Positions 46,092-55,485 of a stretch of DNA of 64,000 nucleotides are shown piece after piece. Source of the stretch: Cryobacterium glaciale (GTDB lineage: Bacteria > Actinomycetota > Actinomycetes > Actinomycetales > Microbacteriaceae); contig NZ_SOEY01000006.1 in the NCBI RefSeq assembly GCF_004402535.1, positions 62,001 through 126,000 on the forward strand, written 5' to 3'. Below the pieces are notes generated by a model, which saw only the letters and a program-made list of their open reading frames with translations, searched no databases and was not told the DNA's origin. Each line of letters begins with the position of its first letter. Position 1 is the stretch's first letter. The position numbers and the translations under genes are program-made.

Positions 46092-47039
46092 GTGGCTGAC
46101 GGTAATGGGTTTCTGAGCGGTCGCCTTCTGGTCGTCGCTTTCGAAGGCTGGAACGATGCCGGAGAGGCCGCGACGGGTGCCGTTCGCGCGCTCAAGGACC
46201 TGCTCGACGTCGAGGTGATCACCGAGGTCGATCCGGAGTTGTACTTCGACTATCAGTTCAACCGGCCGAACGTTTCGACGAATGAAGACGGCGTTCGCGC
46301 GCTCGGCTGGCCGGGCGCGATCATGTACGGCCCCAAAACGCCTGGAGTCGTCAGCGTTCCCCTCGCCGAAGATGCCCAGTTGCGGGTCAGCGGAACCAAC
46401 GCGGGCAACATCTACCTTCTGATCGGCACGGAGCCGTCACGCAGCTGGAAGAGTTTTGCCGCAGAGATTCTCGACTCGGCTCTCGCCGCCGACGTGAGTT
46501 GCGTGGTGTTCCTCGGAGCGATGCTCGCCGATGTTCCGCACACCCGTCCGATTTCGATCTTCGTTTCCAGCGACAATGCGCAGGTTCGCGCCGAGCTACA
46601 GATCGAACGCAGCAACTACGAGGGCCCGGTGGGTATTCTCAGCGTGTTGTCGGACGCCGCCGAGACGCTCGGAATTCCTACCCTGTCGATTTGGGCATCC
46701 GTCCCCCATTATGTGCATAACGCCCCCTCGCCCAAGGCGATGCTCGCGTTGATCGACAAGCTCGAGGAGGTCATCGACGTGGTCATCCCCCGCGGGGCGC
46801 TCGTCACCGAAGCGGCCGACTGGGAGACCGGTATCGACGTCCTGGCCGGAGAGGACGAGGAAATGGCCGCCTACATCGCCCAGCTTGAGCAGGCCCGCGA
46901 CACCGTCGACTCGCCCGAAGCGAGCGGAGAAGCTATCGCGCAGGAATTTGAGAAGTACCTGCGCAAGCGCGGCGGCGACGGCCGACCCGACGGTCGCCCG
47001 GATGGTCCCGGCAGCAGGCCCGACGGCCCACGACACTAG
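46092..47039 (+). CDS. PAC2 family protein
   Basis: 315 residues from GTG 46092 (GAGGA eight bases upstream); a TTG at 46077 is an alternative. Signature regions are LLVVAFEGWNDAGEAATGAV, GTEPSRSWKSFA and PHYVHNAPSPKAMLALI. The fold is that of the eukaryotic proteasome-assembly chaperone PAC2, but the bacterial role is unknown and need not involve a proteasome. The C-terminus is an Arg/Gly/Pro-rich repeat of GRPDG/GP-type units. No proteasome genes are in the window, which argues against a strict link. Confidence 0.9.
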   Translation: MADGNGFLSGRLLVVAFEGWNDAGEAATGAVRALKDLLDVEVITEVDPELYFDYQFNRPNVSTNEDGVRALGWPGAIMYGPKTPGVVSVPLAEDAQLRVSGTNAGNIYLLIGTEPSRSWKSFAAEILDSALAADVSCVVFLGAMLADVPHTRPISIFVSSDNAQVRAELQIERSNYEGPVGILSVLSDAAETLGIPTLSIWASVPHYVHNAPSPKAMLALIDKLEEVIDVVIPRGALVTEAADWETGIDVLAGEDEEMAAYIAQLEQARDTVDSPEASGEAIAQEFEKYLRKRGGDGRPDGRPDGPGSRPDGPRH

Positions 47040-47044
47040 CCGAG

Positions 47045-47065
47045 CCGCGGGGATCACGCCCGCGG
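47045..47065. terminator. Hairpin between convergent PAC2 and mshC genes
   Basis: CCGCGGG (47045-47051) pairs with CCCGCGG (47059-47065) around a 7-base loop, just between the two convergent stops. No T-tract is seen. Confidence 0.5.
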
Positions 47066-47075
47066 AATGGCAGCG

Positions 47076-48368
47076 CTACAGCGCAACGCCGAGCAGTGCG
47101 CTGATCGCACGGTTGACCAGGCCGAGGTCATCGAGCGGGACGTCGACCGCGTCGTCGATGAGCTGCAGGGCCTCTGGAGTGTCGAGGTCATGGCGGAGCG
47201 CGAGCCGGAGGGATTGCACAAGCTCGGCGGACGCACCGGTCGTCGCCGTGCCAGCTGCGCCCGCGGCAGTGGTCACGGCCGCAGCTCCGAAGGCCGCAGT
47301 CCACACGGACAGGCGCACGACGGCCTCGTCCAATAGCGCTGCGGTCCATTCCCAGTCGGTGCGGTAGTGCCGGGCCAGGAGCGCCAGTCGAATCGCGCGC
47401 GGGTCGAAACCGCCGGCGCGCAGCCTTGAGACCAGAACGAGGTTTCCGAGGGACTTGCTCATTTTCTCGCCCCGATACGCCACCATTCCGGTGTGGCTGT
47501 AGACGCCGGCAAGCGGATGTCCGGACAGCGCCTGTGCGTGCCCGGCACTCATGTCGTGGTGCGGGAAGATCAGGTCTGAGCCGCCCCCCTGCACGGTGAA
47601 ATCGGTGCCGAGTTCTTTCAGGGCGATGACCGAACATTCGATGTGCCACCCGGGTCTCCCGGCACCGACCATCGATTCCCACGCCGGTTCGCCGGCTCGA
47701 GCGGCTTTCCACAGCAGCGGGTCGAGGCGATCGCGTTTGCCTGCCCGGTCGGGGTCTCCCCCGCGCTCGGCGAACAGCCGGAGCATGCTGACCAGGTCGA
47801 GGTTGCTCTCGTCGCCGAGGGTCCAGTCTGTGCTGGTTTCAGCCGCTTGAATGTCGAAATACAGGTCAGCTGCGATCGTTCCGTCAGCCCCTGCGATGGC
47901 ATCGTCCGTCGGCACGGTGTAGGCGAACCCGGCTGCCTGCAGGAGCGCGACGGCGGCGGCGACCTCGTCGATGACCTCGGTCACGGCGACGAAATCATTC
48001 GGCGGAATAATGCCGAGGGACTCCATGTCGGTGCGGAACAGTTCAACCTGCGATTCGGCCAGCTCACGCCAGTCCACGCCGGTGGCGGTGGCGCGTTCCA
48101 GAAGCGGATCGTCGACGTCCGTCACGTTCTGGGCGTAGTGCACGCGGAAACCGGCGTCGATCCAGACCCGCTGCAGGGTGTCGAAGGCCAGGTAGGTGTT
48201 GGCGTGGCCGATGTGGGTCGCGTCGTAGGGTGTAATTCCGCAGACGTAGAGGCGGGCGGCATCGAGCGGCCGTGCCAGCACGAGGCTGTCGGTTTTGGTG
48301 TCGTGGAGCCAGGGTGCACTCGACTCACCGGGGACAGAGACAATGTCGGGTCGTTCCCATGCACGCAT
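47076..48368 (-). CDS. mshC: Cysteine:1-D-myo-inositol-2-amino-2-deoxyglucopyranoside ligase (mycothiol synthesis)
   Basis: 430 residues from ATG 48368. It is a cysteinyl-tRNA-synthetase-like enzyme that joins cysteine to GlcN-inositol in mycothiol production. LYVCGITPYDATHIGHANTY holds the zinc Cys and the HIGH-like motif, IECSVIALKELG holds another zinc ligand, and GEKMSKSLGN is the KMSKS loop. The short C-terminus, without the anticodon-binding domain of CysRS, fits MshC. It supports an actinobacterial host. Confidence 0.93.
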   Translation of the reverse strand: MRAWERPDIVSVPGESSAPWLHDTKTDSLVLARPLDAARLYVCGITPYDATHIGHANTYLAFDTLQRVWIDAGFRVHYAQNVTDVDDPLLERATATGVDWRELAESQVELFRTDMESLGIIPPNDFVAVTEVIDEVAAAVALLQAAGFAYTVPTDDAIAGADGTIAADLYFDIQAAETSTDWTLGDESNLDLVSMLRLFAERGGDPDRAGKRDRLDPLLWKAARAGEPAWESMVGAGRPGWHIECSVIALKELGTDFTVQGGGSDLIFPHHDMSAGHAQALSGHPLAGVYSHTGMVAYRGEKMSKSLGNLVLVSRLRAGGFDPRAIRLALLARHYRTDWEWTAALLDEAVVRLSVWTAAFGAAAVTTAAGAAGTATTGASAELVQSLRLALRHDLDTPEALQLIDDAVDVPLDDLGLVNRAISALLGVAL

Positions 48369-48427
48369 TCGACCAGCCTAGCTTCGCTGCGGCGATCGGT
48401 TGGCAGGGGTCATGCTGTAGGGGCCGG

Positions 48428-49282
48428 CTACGCGGAGATGACGTTGGTGCCGAGGAGCACGAACAGCACGATGCCGAGCACGATGCGATAGATCACGAAC
48501 GGGAGAAAACTCCGTTTGGAAATGTAGTTCATGAAGAAGGCGATCACGGCGAGGGCAACGACGAAGGCGATGATCGTTGCCACGAGTGTTTCGAGCGGTC
48601 CGAAGATTTCGGGGGTGCAGGTGGTCGCGCCGGCCAGGCAGGGTTCGGCGATGGACTTGTAGACCTGGAAGAAGCCGCTCCCGAGAACGGCGGGAATCGC
48701 CAGCAGGAAGGCATAGCGGGCAGCGGCGGCGCGCTCATAGCCGAGGAACAGGCCAGCGGTGATGGTTCCGCCCGACCGGGACACGCCTGGGATCAGCGCG
48801 AGCGCCTGGGCGAAGCCGTAGATTGCACCGTGGCCGACGGTGATGTCTTGCAGTTTGCGCCGTTTGGCGCCGACGTAGTCGGCAATGCCGAGCAGGACGC
48901 CGAAGACAATGAGCATGGTGGCGGTGATCCAGAGCGAGCGCAGCACGGTCTCGATCTGGTCCTGGAACAGCAGGCCCAGAATGATGATGGGCAGCGAGCC
49001 CAGAATGATCAGCCAGCCCAGGCGGGCATCCGGGTCCGCTCGCGGGACTCGGCCAGTGAGGGATCTGGCCCACTGACCGATGATGCGCACGATGTCGCGC
49101 CAGAAAAAAATGACGACGGCTGCCTCGGTGCCGATTTGCGTGATGGCGGTAAATCGAGCCCCAGGGTCTTCACCGGTGCCGAGAAACTGGCCGACAATGG
49201 TGATGTGCGCGCTCGAGGACACCGGAAGGAACTCGGTCAATCCCTGGACCAGGCCCAGGATGATCGCATTCAGAAAATCCAC
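48428..49282 (-). CDS. uppP: Undecaprenyl-diphosphate phosphatase
   Basis: 284 residues from GTG 49282. This membrane enzyme recycles undecaprenyl diphosphate for cell-wall synthesis (BacA family). The catalytic region [15 protein letters not shown] and the second loop [11 protein letters not shown] are intact. About eight membrane segments are present. One periplasmic loop holds Cys residues ([13 protein letters not shown]), perhaps a disulfide. It follows the M20 hydrolase on the same strand by about 75 bases. Confidence 0.95.
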   Translation of the reverse strand: MDFLNAIILGLVQGLTEFLPVSSSAHITIVGQFLGTGEDPGARFTAITQIGTEAAVVIFFWRDIVRIIGQWARSLTGRVPRADPDARLGWLIILGSLPIIILGLLFQDQIETVLRSLWITATMLIVFGVLLGIADYVGAKRRKLQDITVGHGAIYGFAQALALIPGVSRSGGTITAGLFLGYERAAAARYAFLLAIPAVLGSGFFQVYKSIAEPCLAGATTCTPEIFGPLETLVATIIAFVVALAVIAFFMNYISKRSFLPFVIYRIVLGIVLFVLLGTNVISA

Positions 49283-49357
49283 ACGCTTCGCTTTCTCAGG
49301 TCACTCAGGATACTCACAGGAGCCCGAGCCCGGCTGCGCCGAGCGGGGTTCACTTCG

Positions 49358-50725
49358 TCAATAGTTTGACAGCAGGTCGGTCAAAACCTGCCTGCCAAAC
49401 ACTAATGCGTCCAGCGGTACCCGCTCGTCCACACCGTGGAACATTGCCGGGAAATCCAGGTCGGCCGGGAGGCGGAGCGGTGCGAAACCGTAGCCCTTGA
49501 TGCCGAGCGTGCTGAGCGCCTTGTTGTCGGTTCCCGCGGACAGCAGGTACGGCAATACCGGAGCACCGGGGTCGTGGCGCTCCAGGGTGCTCACGACCGC
49601 CTCGATGAGCGGCCCCCTGAATTCCGTTTCCAGGCCGATATCGCGGTGCATCGTCACAATTTCGATGTCGGAACCGACAATCTCCTGAATCTGGGCGAGT
49701 ACGAGGTCTTCCTCGCCCGGCAGGGAACGGATGTCGATGAGGGCCTGGGCCGTGTCGGGAATGACGTTGTGCTTGTAACCGGCGGCCAGGCCGGTCGGGT
49801 TCGCGGTCGTGCGCAGGCTGGCCTGGATGAAGCCGGCGGCTGTACCGGTCGCCAGGGCGAGCTCGTCGGGGCCGACCCGCTGAGGGTCGACGTCCAGGAT
49901 GCGGGCAATTTCACCGAGCAGCTGCTCAGTCGTGTCGGTCAGCCGAATCGGCCATTCGTGGCGACCGAGCCTGGCCACGGCCTCAGCAAGCCGGGTGATC
50001 GCGTTGTTCGGGTGCATGCGGGAGCCGTGCCCCGCCTCGCCGCGGGCGACGAGTTTGACCCAGATCAGGGCCTTCTCCCCGGTTTGAAGCAAATATGCAC
50101 GTTTTCCGCCGAGTGTGATCGAGTACCCGCCGACCTCACTGATCGCCTCCGTCGCACCGTGGAACAAGTGTGGGTGCTCGTTGACGAGAAAGTGCGAGCC
50201 GAGAACGCCACCCGCTTCTTCGTCGGCGAAGAACGCGATGATGAGGTCTCGCTCGGGCGCACCGTGGGCGCTGATCACGTCCTGGAGGGAAGCCAGGATC
50301 ATGGCATCCATGTTCTTCATGTCGACCGCGCCACGGCCCCAGAGCAGGCCGTCCTTGATCACGCCGGCGAAAGGGTCGACGCTCCAGTTGGCCGCATCGG
50401 CCGGCACAACGTCGAGGTGCCCGTGCACGACCAGCGCCGGCCGGGAGGCGTCGCGCCCTTTCACCCGCGCGACCACACTGGTTCGGCCCGGTTCGGAATC
50501 GAACAGCTGGGGTGCGAGGCCGAGGGCGCGCAGCTTCTCGGCAACGTACTCGGCGGCGTCCGTTTCGCCGTTGGAACGACCCTCACCATAGTTTGTGGTG
50601 TCAAAACGGATGAGATCCCTCGCGATTTCTGCGGTCAGGTCTAGTTTTTGAGGAACGTCCTCACGGGACGGCCCCGCTGAATCAGCGGAATGTGGGGCCG
50701 GGGGCACGTTTGGGAAAGAAGCCAT
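49358..50725 (-). CDS. M20/M25/M40 family metallo-hydrolase
   Basis: 455 residues from ATG 50725; an in-frame TTG at 50731 lies two codons upstream. Two-zinc hydrolase motifs are VVHGHLDVVPAD, GRGAVDMKNMDA, ADEEAGG and a late HGVDERVP. The lid domain is residues about 210-330. The family includes dipeptidases, aminoacylases and succinyl-diaminopimelate desuccinylases, so the substrate is open. It is about 240 residues apart from the 9541 dipeptidase in motif style and is not a close copy. Confidence 0.9.
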   Translation of the reverse strand: MASFPNVPPAPHSADSAGPSREDVPQKLDLTAEIARDLIRFDTTNYGEGRSNGETDAAEYVAEKLRALGLAPQLFDSEPGRTSVVARVKGRDASRPALVVHGHLDVVPADAANWSVDPFAGVIKDGLLWGRGAVDMKNMDAMILASLQDVISAHGAPERDLIIAFFADEEAGGVLGSHFLVNEHPHLFHGATEAISEVGGYSITLGGKRAYLLQTGEKALIWVKLVARGEAGHGSRMHPNNAITRLAEAVARLGRHEWPIRLTDTTEQLLGEIARILDVDPQRVGPDELALATGTAAGFIQASLRTTANPTGLAAGYKHNVIPDTAQALIDIRSLPGEEDLVLAQIQEIVGSDIEIVTMHRDIGLETEFRGPLIEAVVSTLERHDPGAPVLPYLLSAGTDNKALSTLGIKGYGFAPLRLPADLDFPAMFHGVDERVPLDALVFGRQVLTDLLSNY

Positions 50726-50831
50726 GATCAAACGCTACCGGTCGGTGCCGGGGGCAGTGACACAACGAGGGTTCTAAACCGTGCTAAGTTATTACCTCGG
50801 CAGCCGGTTCATCCGGAGGCCGTTTCACCCA

Positions 50832-50916
50832 GTCCGGGTGGCGGAATTGGTAGACGCGCTGGCTTGAGGTGCCAGTGCCCGTTAAGGGCGTGTGGGTTCA
50901 ATTCCCATCTCGGACA
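50832..50916 (+). tRNA. tRNA-Leu (anticodon GAG)
   Basis: The 85-base cloverleaf has an acceptor stem 50832-50838 pairing with 50909-50915 (one G-U pair). Its anticodon stem is CTGGC/GCCAG with the 7-base loop TTGAGGT, giving anticodon GAG for CUC/CUU. It also has a long variable arm and a TTCAATT T-loop. CCA is not encoded. The long variable arm is typical of Leu tRNA. Confidence 0.95.
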
Positions 50917-50962
50917 CGGAGATTTCTTTCGAGAGATCAACGAGGACTGGTTGAGACAGTTC

Positions 50963-50993
50963 ACAAGGCCGGATCCCATGGATCCGGCCTTGT
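50963..50993 (+). terminator. Strong hairpin downstream of tRNA-Leu
   Basis: A perfect 14-bp inverted repeat (50963-50976 and 50980-50993) around CAT lies 46 bases after the tRNA. It is followed by CTCGTTAAGTTTG. It probably ends the tRNA transcript and may also face the convergent permease gene. Confidence 0.7.
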
Positions 50994-51026
50994 CTCGTTA
51001 AGTTTGCTTGTCTCTCCGGCTGTGCA

Positions 51027-51899
51027 TCAAGACAGGATGTCTTTGGTGACGAATCTGCTGTAAGCCAGCGCCCCGAAAACTGCCAGGTAGCACGCCTGCA
51101 CGATCGCGTTCTGGCCGAACGAGCCCAGGTCGAGGGGTTGCCGGAGCAGGTCGGCGAAGCCGAGCCAATAGTGGCTGAACAGCCAGGGGTGCAGCCAGGA
51201 CAGCTGCGGAATGACGTCGAGGATCTGGGCGACGACCGAGACCACGATCGTCGCCGCCATAGCGCCAACGGGAACGTCGGTGAGCGTGGAGATGAACAGC
51301 CCGATCATCGCCAGACCCAGCAGAGAGACGGTGACGTAGGCGGCCATGAGCAGCGAACGCAGCAGCGATTCGGCCACGCTGATGGTGTCGCCCGACAACA
51401 GAGTGACGGGTCCGACCGGGAACAGCGCCGCACCGATGAGCGCTCCGGACAGAGTGAGCGTCAGCGTCGCTACGAGGCAGAACAGGGCCGCACCGGTGAA
51501 CTTGACCAGCAGCAGCCGCACCCGGCCGGCCGGCGCCACCAGAAGGTAGCGCAGGGTGCCGAGGCCGGCTTCCCCGGCGATCGTGTCACCGGCGACCACA
51601 CCGATGGTGAGCGGCAGAAACAGGGGGACGGCGACGACCATCGCGGTGAAGCCGACGAACAGGCCGTTCTGAGTCACCCGATCGAGGAAAGGCGGCCCCT
51701 CCCCCGGGTCCAGTGTCGACGAAGACAACCGTACCGCGACGGCGAGCAGGATCGGGATGAGTGCAACGGCGACGAGCATGGCCCAGGTGCGACGGCGGCG
51801 AAACAGCACCGCTATTTCGGATCCGAGCAGGTTCCAGCCACCCCCGCGGCGGGCGGGGAAGTCGGCGCTTTTCGGCGCAAGAACGTCACTGGACGACAT
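51027..51899 (-). CDS. ABC transporter permease (ABC-2 type)
   Basis: 290 residues from ATG 51899. Six membrane segments are visible, with a large extracytoplasmic loop after the first. The segment VVAGDTIAGEAGLGTLRYLLVAPAGR is the ABC-2 exporter loop that couples to the ATPase. It overlaps the ATPase gene by 14 bases. Substrate unknown. It is the last gene of a three-gene operon with the LolA-like protein. Confidence 0.9.
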   Translation of the reverse strand: MSSSDVLAPKSADFPARRGGGWNLLGSEIAVLFRRRRTWAMLVAVALIPILLAVAVRLSSSTLDPGEGPPFLDRVTQNGLFVGFTAMVVAVPLFLPLTIGVVAGDTIAGEAGLGTLRYLLVAPAGRVRLLLVKFTGAALFCLVATLTLTLSGALIGAALFPVGPVTLLSGDTISVAESLLRSLLMAAYVTVSLLGLAMIGLFISTLTDVPVGAMAATIVVSVVAQILDVIPQLSWLHPWLFSHYWLGFADLLRQPLDLGSFGQNAIVQACYLAVFGALAYSRFVTKDILS

Positions 51900-52854
51900 C
51901 GAAACCCTCCCCGGTCAAGGCGACGAAGCGTTCTTCGAGGCTCGGCTCCTCGATGAGGAAACCACGGATGCGCACCCCACCGGCCACGAGGGCCGTCACG
52001 ATGGCCTCCGGCTGCCAGTGGGAGCCGCGAAGCGGCGCGACCACGTCCGGGTCGGCACCGTCGTTCGGAGCGTGTGTCGGCTCCAGCCCGAGGTGGGTGA
52101 GCACGCGGACCGCACCGGCGGCATCCGGTGTGCGCACGCGCACCCGTGTGTCCCCGACCTGCCGCAGCGCGGCCAGGGTGCCCTGGGCGACGATGCTGCC
52201 GGCGCTCATCACGGCGGCGTGAGTGCAGATCTGCTCCACCTCCGCGAGCAGATGGCTGGAAACGAACACCGTCGTTCCCTCGGCCGCCAGGGAACGCACC
52301 AGGCTGCGCACCTCCCGGGTGCCCTGGGGATCCAGGCCGTTGGTGGGCTCATCGAGTACCAACAGCTCGCGCGGCAGCAGCAGCGCATTGGCGATGCCGA
52401 GCCGCTGCTTCATGCCCAGTGAATAGGCGTGCACCTTCTTGTCTGCCGCATGGGAGAGCCCGACCCGCTCGAGGGCGGACTGCACCCTGGCGCGGCGGGT
52501 GATGCTCGGTGCGTTTCGGTCGGCGGTGTCCAGTCGGCGCAGGTTGGCCGCACCCGAGAGGAAGGGATAGAAGGCCGGCCCTTCGACGAGGGCACCGACC
52601 CGGGGCAGTACGTCGTGGAGCCGGTCCGGCATGGAGTGGCCCAGCACGGAGATCGTGCCGCTCGTGGCCTGGGTCAGAGCGAGCAGCATGCGAATGCTGG
52701 TGGTCTTGCCGGAACCGTTTGGTCCGAGAAAACCGAAGACGGAGCCGCGGGGAACCGCGAGATCGATGTTATTCACAGCGGTTTGCTTGCCAAACCGCTT
52801 GGTGAGCCCCCGGCTCTCGATCGCGAAGTCTCGCTCCGTAGTATCGCCGGTCAC
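51886..52854 (-). CDS. ABC transporter ATP-binding protein
   Basis: 322 residues from GTG 52854; no good ribosome site, but GATATA upstream could be a -10 of a leaderless message. Walker A is GPNGSGKTTS, signature YSLGMKQRLGIA, Walker B LLVLDEPTNGLDPQG, and H-loop VFVSSHLLAE. A C-terminal regulatory region (about 230-322) is the type found in ABC-2 export systems. It works with the permease just downstream. Confidence 0.93.
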   Translation of the reverse strand: MTGDTTERDFAIESRGLTKRFGKQTAVNNIDLAVPRGSVFGFLGPNGSGKTTSIRMLLALTQATSGTISVLGHSMPDRLHDVLPRVGALVEGPAFYPFLSGAANLRRLDTADRNAPSITRRARVQSALERVGLSHAADKKVHAYSLGMKQRLGIANALLLPRELLVLDEPTNGLDPQGTREVRSLVRSLAAEGTTVFVSSHLLAEVEQICTHAAVMSAGSIVAQGTLAALRQVGDTRVRVRTPDAAGAVRVLTHLGLEPTHAPNDGADPDVVAPLRGSHWQPEAIVTALVAGGVRIRGFLIEEPSLEERFVALTGEGFDVVQ

Positions 52855-52897
52855 AGCGTGGGGTATATCAGTACGATGACCAGCACTGCTGGAGAAC

Positions 52898-54025
52898 TCA
52901 CTCGGCGGCTGCCTGGAGCAGAGCGAGCGGGACCGCGCCGACAAAGACGCGACCATCAGTGGCCAGGAAGACCGTCAGGAGGGACGTCGTCAGAGCGCGC
53001 CCGCCGTCGACGGCAGTCATCAGCTGGTCGACCATGGGGTTGTCCCCCAGCTCGGCCGGTACCGTGGCTGCGGGCACTTCGATGATGGTGGACCAGCCGG
53101 TTCCCGTAACAACGGGCATGTCGCCCGTCACTGCGCTGTGGTCGCCGGCGTGATCGACGCCATCACCGGGAGCGCCGTCAGACATTTTCGAGAAGGTTTG
53201 CTCCGTGACCGTGGCACCGGCCGGCGGCACGAAGTCGAACAGAGCGGCGTCGGGAACTGCGAAGTCAATTGCGGTGAAGCCGACCTGAAGCGCCGGTGCG
53301 CTCTGGTCCTGAGCCAGCACGGTCACCCGCAGAGGCAATCCGGTCTCGGCGTCAACGGCGATAGAAACGGATGCGACGAGGGTATCCGCCGTCTTCGGCG
53401 TGAGCACCAGCTGGTAGACGCTGCGCCCGGCCACCCGGGCGTCGGTACCGACCGACACCGTCGTACTCGGGTCGAGCTCGGCCAGAAAACGCTCGGCGAG
53501 CTGGGCCGGCGTCGACAGTTCGGTCGGCAGTTGCGACTGCAGTTCGGCCAATTTCGCCTCGGCGGTGGCAGAGAGGTCTGGCTGGAGGCTCAGGTGGGTC
53601 GCCGCGTTGCTGCTCGAGTCGTACAGCCAGACGTCGCTGCCGTTGTGGATCACGTTACGTTCCGACATACGGTCCTTGACCTGTACTCGGGACCGGTTCT
53701 CATCTTTGACGTACACCCGAAAATCGTGCGAGCCGCTGAGCAGTTCCAGGGCCGTGGTCAGCGCCCCGGTCGAGGATTCGGTGGGGGCGACCTCACCCAT
53801 GCCAGCGCCGAGATCGAGGGACGGCAGGCCTAGATCAGCTGATTGGGCGACCGTGCCGGAGAAGGCGGACACGGTGCTGTCATTCACAAGGAGCAGCACC
53901 TGCTCGGGTGTTTTGTCGGGCAGATCGCCGGCAGCGCCGGCCTGGAGCGGCACGGCGATGACTGCGGCGACAACGACGGCCGGTACGACGATGGCTGGGA
54001 GCCAGCGGAGAGAATTGCGAGACAT
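52898..54025 (-). CDS. LolA-like/DUF2092 exported lipoprotein-carrier-fold protein
   Basis: 375 residues from ATG 54025. An N-terminal signal or anchor (WLPAIVVPAVVVAAVIAVPLQAGA) is followed by an extracytoplasmic domain. The segment SGSHDFRVYVKDENRSRVQVKD and GLPLRVTVLAQDQ are typical of LolA/RseB-like folds that bind lipids or lipoproteins. It is 43 bases upstream of the ABC ATPase and is probably co-transcribed with the exporter. The role (signal sensor or carrier for the exporter) is not known. Confidence 0.82.
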   Translation of the reverse strand: MSRNSLRWLPAIVVPAVVVAAVIAVPLQAGAAGDLPDKTPEQVLLLVNDSTVSAFSGTVAQSADLGLPSLDLGAGMGEVAPTESSTGALTTALELLSGSHDFRVYVKDENRSRVQVKDRMSERNVIHNGSDVWLYDSSSNAATHLSLQPDLSATAEAKLAELQSQLPTELSTPAQLAERFLAELDPSTTVSVGTDARVAGRSVYQLVLTPKTADTLVASVSIAVDAETGLPLRVTVLAQDQSAPALQVGFTAIDFAVPDAALFDFVPPAGATVTEQTFSKMSDGAPGDGVDHAGDHSAVTGDMPVVTGTGWSTIIEVPAATVPAELGDNPMVDQLMTAVDGGRALTTSLLTVFLATDGRVFVGAVPLALLQAAAE

Positions 54026-54129
54026 GATCAACGACCTCGTGCATTCGGATTCATACCCGGATCGTACGCCCCGAGCATGCCTGAAAGCTGCCAGGTCAGC
54101 GGACTTTCAGGTGCGCGGACCGCGGGACG

Positions 54130-54510
54130 TCAGACCGATTCGCCCTGGGGCGGCGCCTCGTCGGTGATGCCGATGAACTGACTGCCGATGCCGTCGCACT
54201 CGGTGCGCCCACATCCGGCGGCGGGCTCAGGTAATTCGTCGAAGCCGTGGTTGGAGCAACTGATGTAGGTGAAGGTCGGCCACCACTTCTTGGGGCGAAC
54301 GGCTTCGGTGTACCCACAAATCGTGCAGGTGAGCTGCACCCAGACCGGCTTCTTGCCGGTGCGATTGGCGCGCGACTGCACCAGCCAGACCGGCGGTTCG
54401 GCCTCGAGCTTGGCGAGTTGGCCCTCGCTGAGGCGCGAGGGAATCCCGTGGCGGGCCGCCATCTCCAGGGGAATATCCAGGCGCAGTGCTACTTCTCGTC
54501 GCGTAATCAT
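54130..54510 (-). CDS. Hypothetical protein with Cys-rich ribbon
   Basis: 126 residues from ATG 54510 (MITRREVALRLDIPLEMAARHG). The N-terminal 40 residues resemble a small HTH-like or helical segment (LSEGQLAKLEAEP). Then come TCTICGYTEAVRPKKWW, SCSNHGFDELP and CGRTECDGIG, three cysteine pairs that could hold zinc. I do not recognise the family. It may bind nucleic acid. It diverges from the HAD gene at 54604. Confidence 0.65.
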   Translation of the reverse strand: MITRREVALRLDIPLEMAARHGIPSRLSEGQLAKLEAEPPVWLVQSRANRTGKKPVWVQLTCTICGYTEAVRPKKWWPTFTYISCSNHGFDELPEPAAGCGRTECDGIGSQFIGITDEAPPQGESV

Positions 54511-54603
54511 TACTGGCAACGATAGGCGCTTGTGCCAGTGGGCGCAGCATCCGCTTGCCGTCACCGCCTGATGGCGCACCGGCCGCCATGGGAAGATGGT
54601 GAG

Positions 54604-55482
54604 ATGCCTACGCCCGTATCCCCACTCGGACTGCTCCTCGACGTCGACGGTCCGATTGCGAGCCCGATCACGCGCACCATTGCCACGCCAGGCATTCTGA
54701 CCGACCTGATCACCCTCGCGGCCGGACACGTGCCAATCGCATTCATCACCGGGCGGTCAGCCGGCTTCATTCGCGAGCAGGTCGTCGCCCCGCTCGTGGC
54801 GGCGGGGTTGCCGGAAACGTTCCGAATGTACGCCGTCTGCGAAAAGGGCGCCGTGTGGTTTCCGATCGAGCGGAACGGCATGGGTGACGTGGCCGTCGAC
54901 CGGGACGTGGCGTTGCCGCCGGCGGTCGTCGACGACGTGCGCCAGCTGGTCACGCAGTCGTTTGCGAGTGAGATGTTCTTCGACGAGACCAAGCAGGCCA
55001 TGATCTCGGTCGAGCAGCGCACCGATGTGAGCCAGTCCGACTTTCGTGCCCGCCAACCCGAATTCAACACAGCGGTCTTCGCCATCCTGGTGAAACACGG
55101 GCTCGGCGTCAGATTCAACGAGCTCGAGTCAGCGGATGCCTCCGGCGAAATTCCATTTCGGCTGGACGCCACGATCATCTCGACCGATATCGAATCGGTC
55201 ACCCTCGACAAGGACCACGCTGCGAAGCGCGTCCTCGCGTATTTCGCGCAGGGCGGCCCGCTGCCCCGGCTGTGGCGCTCGGTGGGCGATTCCCGCAGCG
55301 ACTATCGCATGGCCGACCACCTGCACGAGGCCGGTTACGACGTCTCGCACGTGGACGTGCGGCCCTCGGATGGGATTTTGGAACGACCGTACCCGGTGAT
55401 CGTGATCGGCGACCAGATTCACGATGAGGCCGGGGCGACGTTCCTGCGACACTGGGTCGACAAGCTGGCGTTGCCCGCGTAA
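54604..55482 (+). CDS. HAD superfamily protein
   Basis: 292 residues from ATG 54604. Motif I is LLLDVDGPIAS (Asp-x-Asp), with a Thr/Ser motif in AFITGRSAGF and the C-terminal GDSRSDYRMADHL, typical of class II (Cof/trehalose-phosphatase-like) HAD enzymes. The cap domain lies between residues about 85 and 190. The substrate is unknown. Its stop is three bases from the convergent J-domain gene stop. Confidence 0.8.
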   Translation: MPTPVSPLGLLLDVDGPIASPITRTIATPGILTDLITLAAGHVPIAFITGRSAGFIREQVVAPLVAAGLPETFRMYAVCEKGAVWFPIERNGMGDVAVDRDVALPPAVVDDVRQLVTQSFASEMFFDETKQAMISVEQRTDVSQSDFRARQPEFNTAVFAILVKHGLGVRFNELESADASGEIPFRLDATIISTDIESVTLDKDHAAKRVLAYFAQGGPLPRLWRSVGDSRSDYRMADHLHEAGYDVSHVDVRPSDGILERPYPVIVIGDQIHDEAGATFLRHWVDKLALPA

Positions 55483-55485
55483 CGG

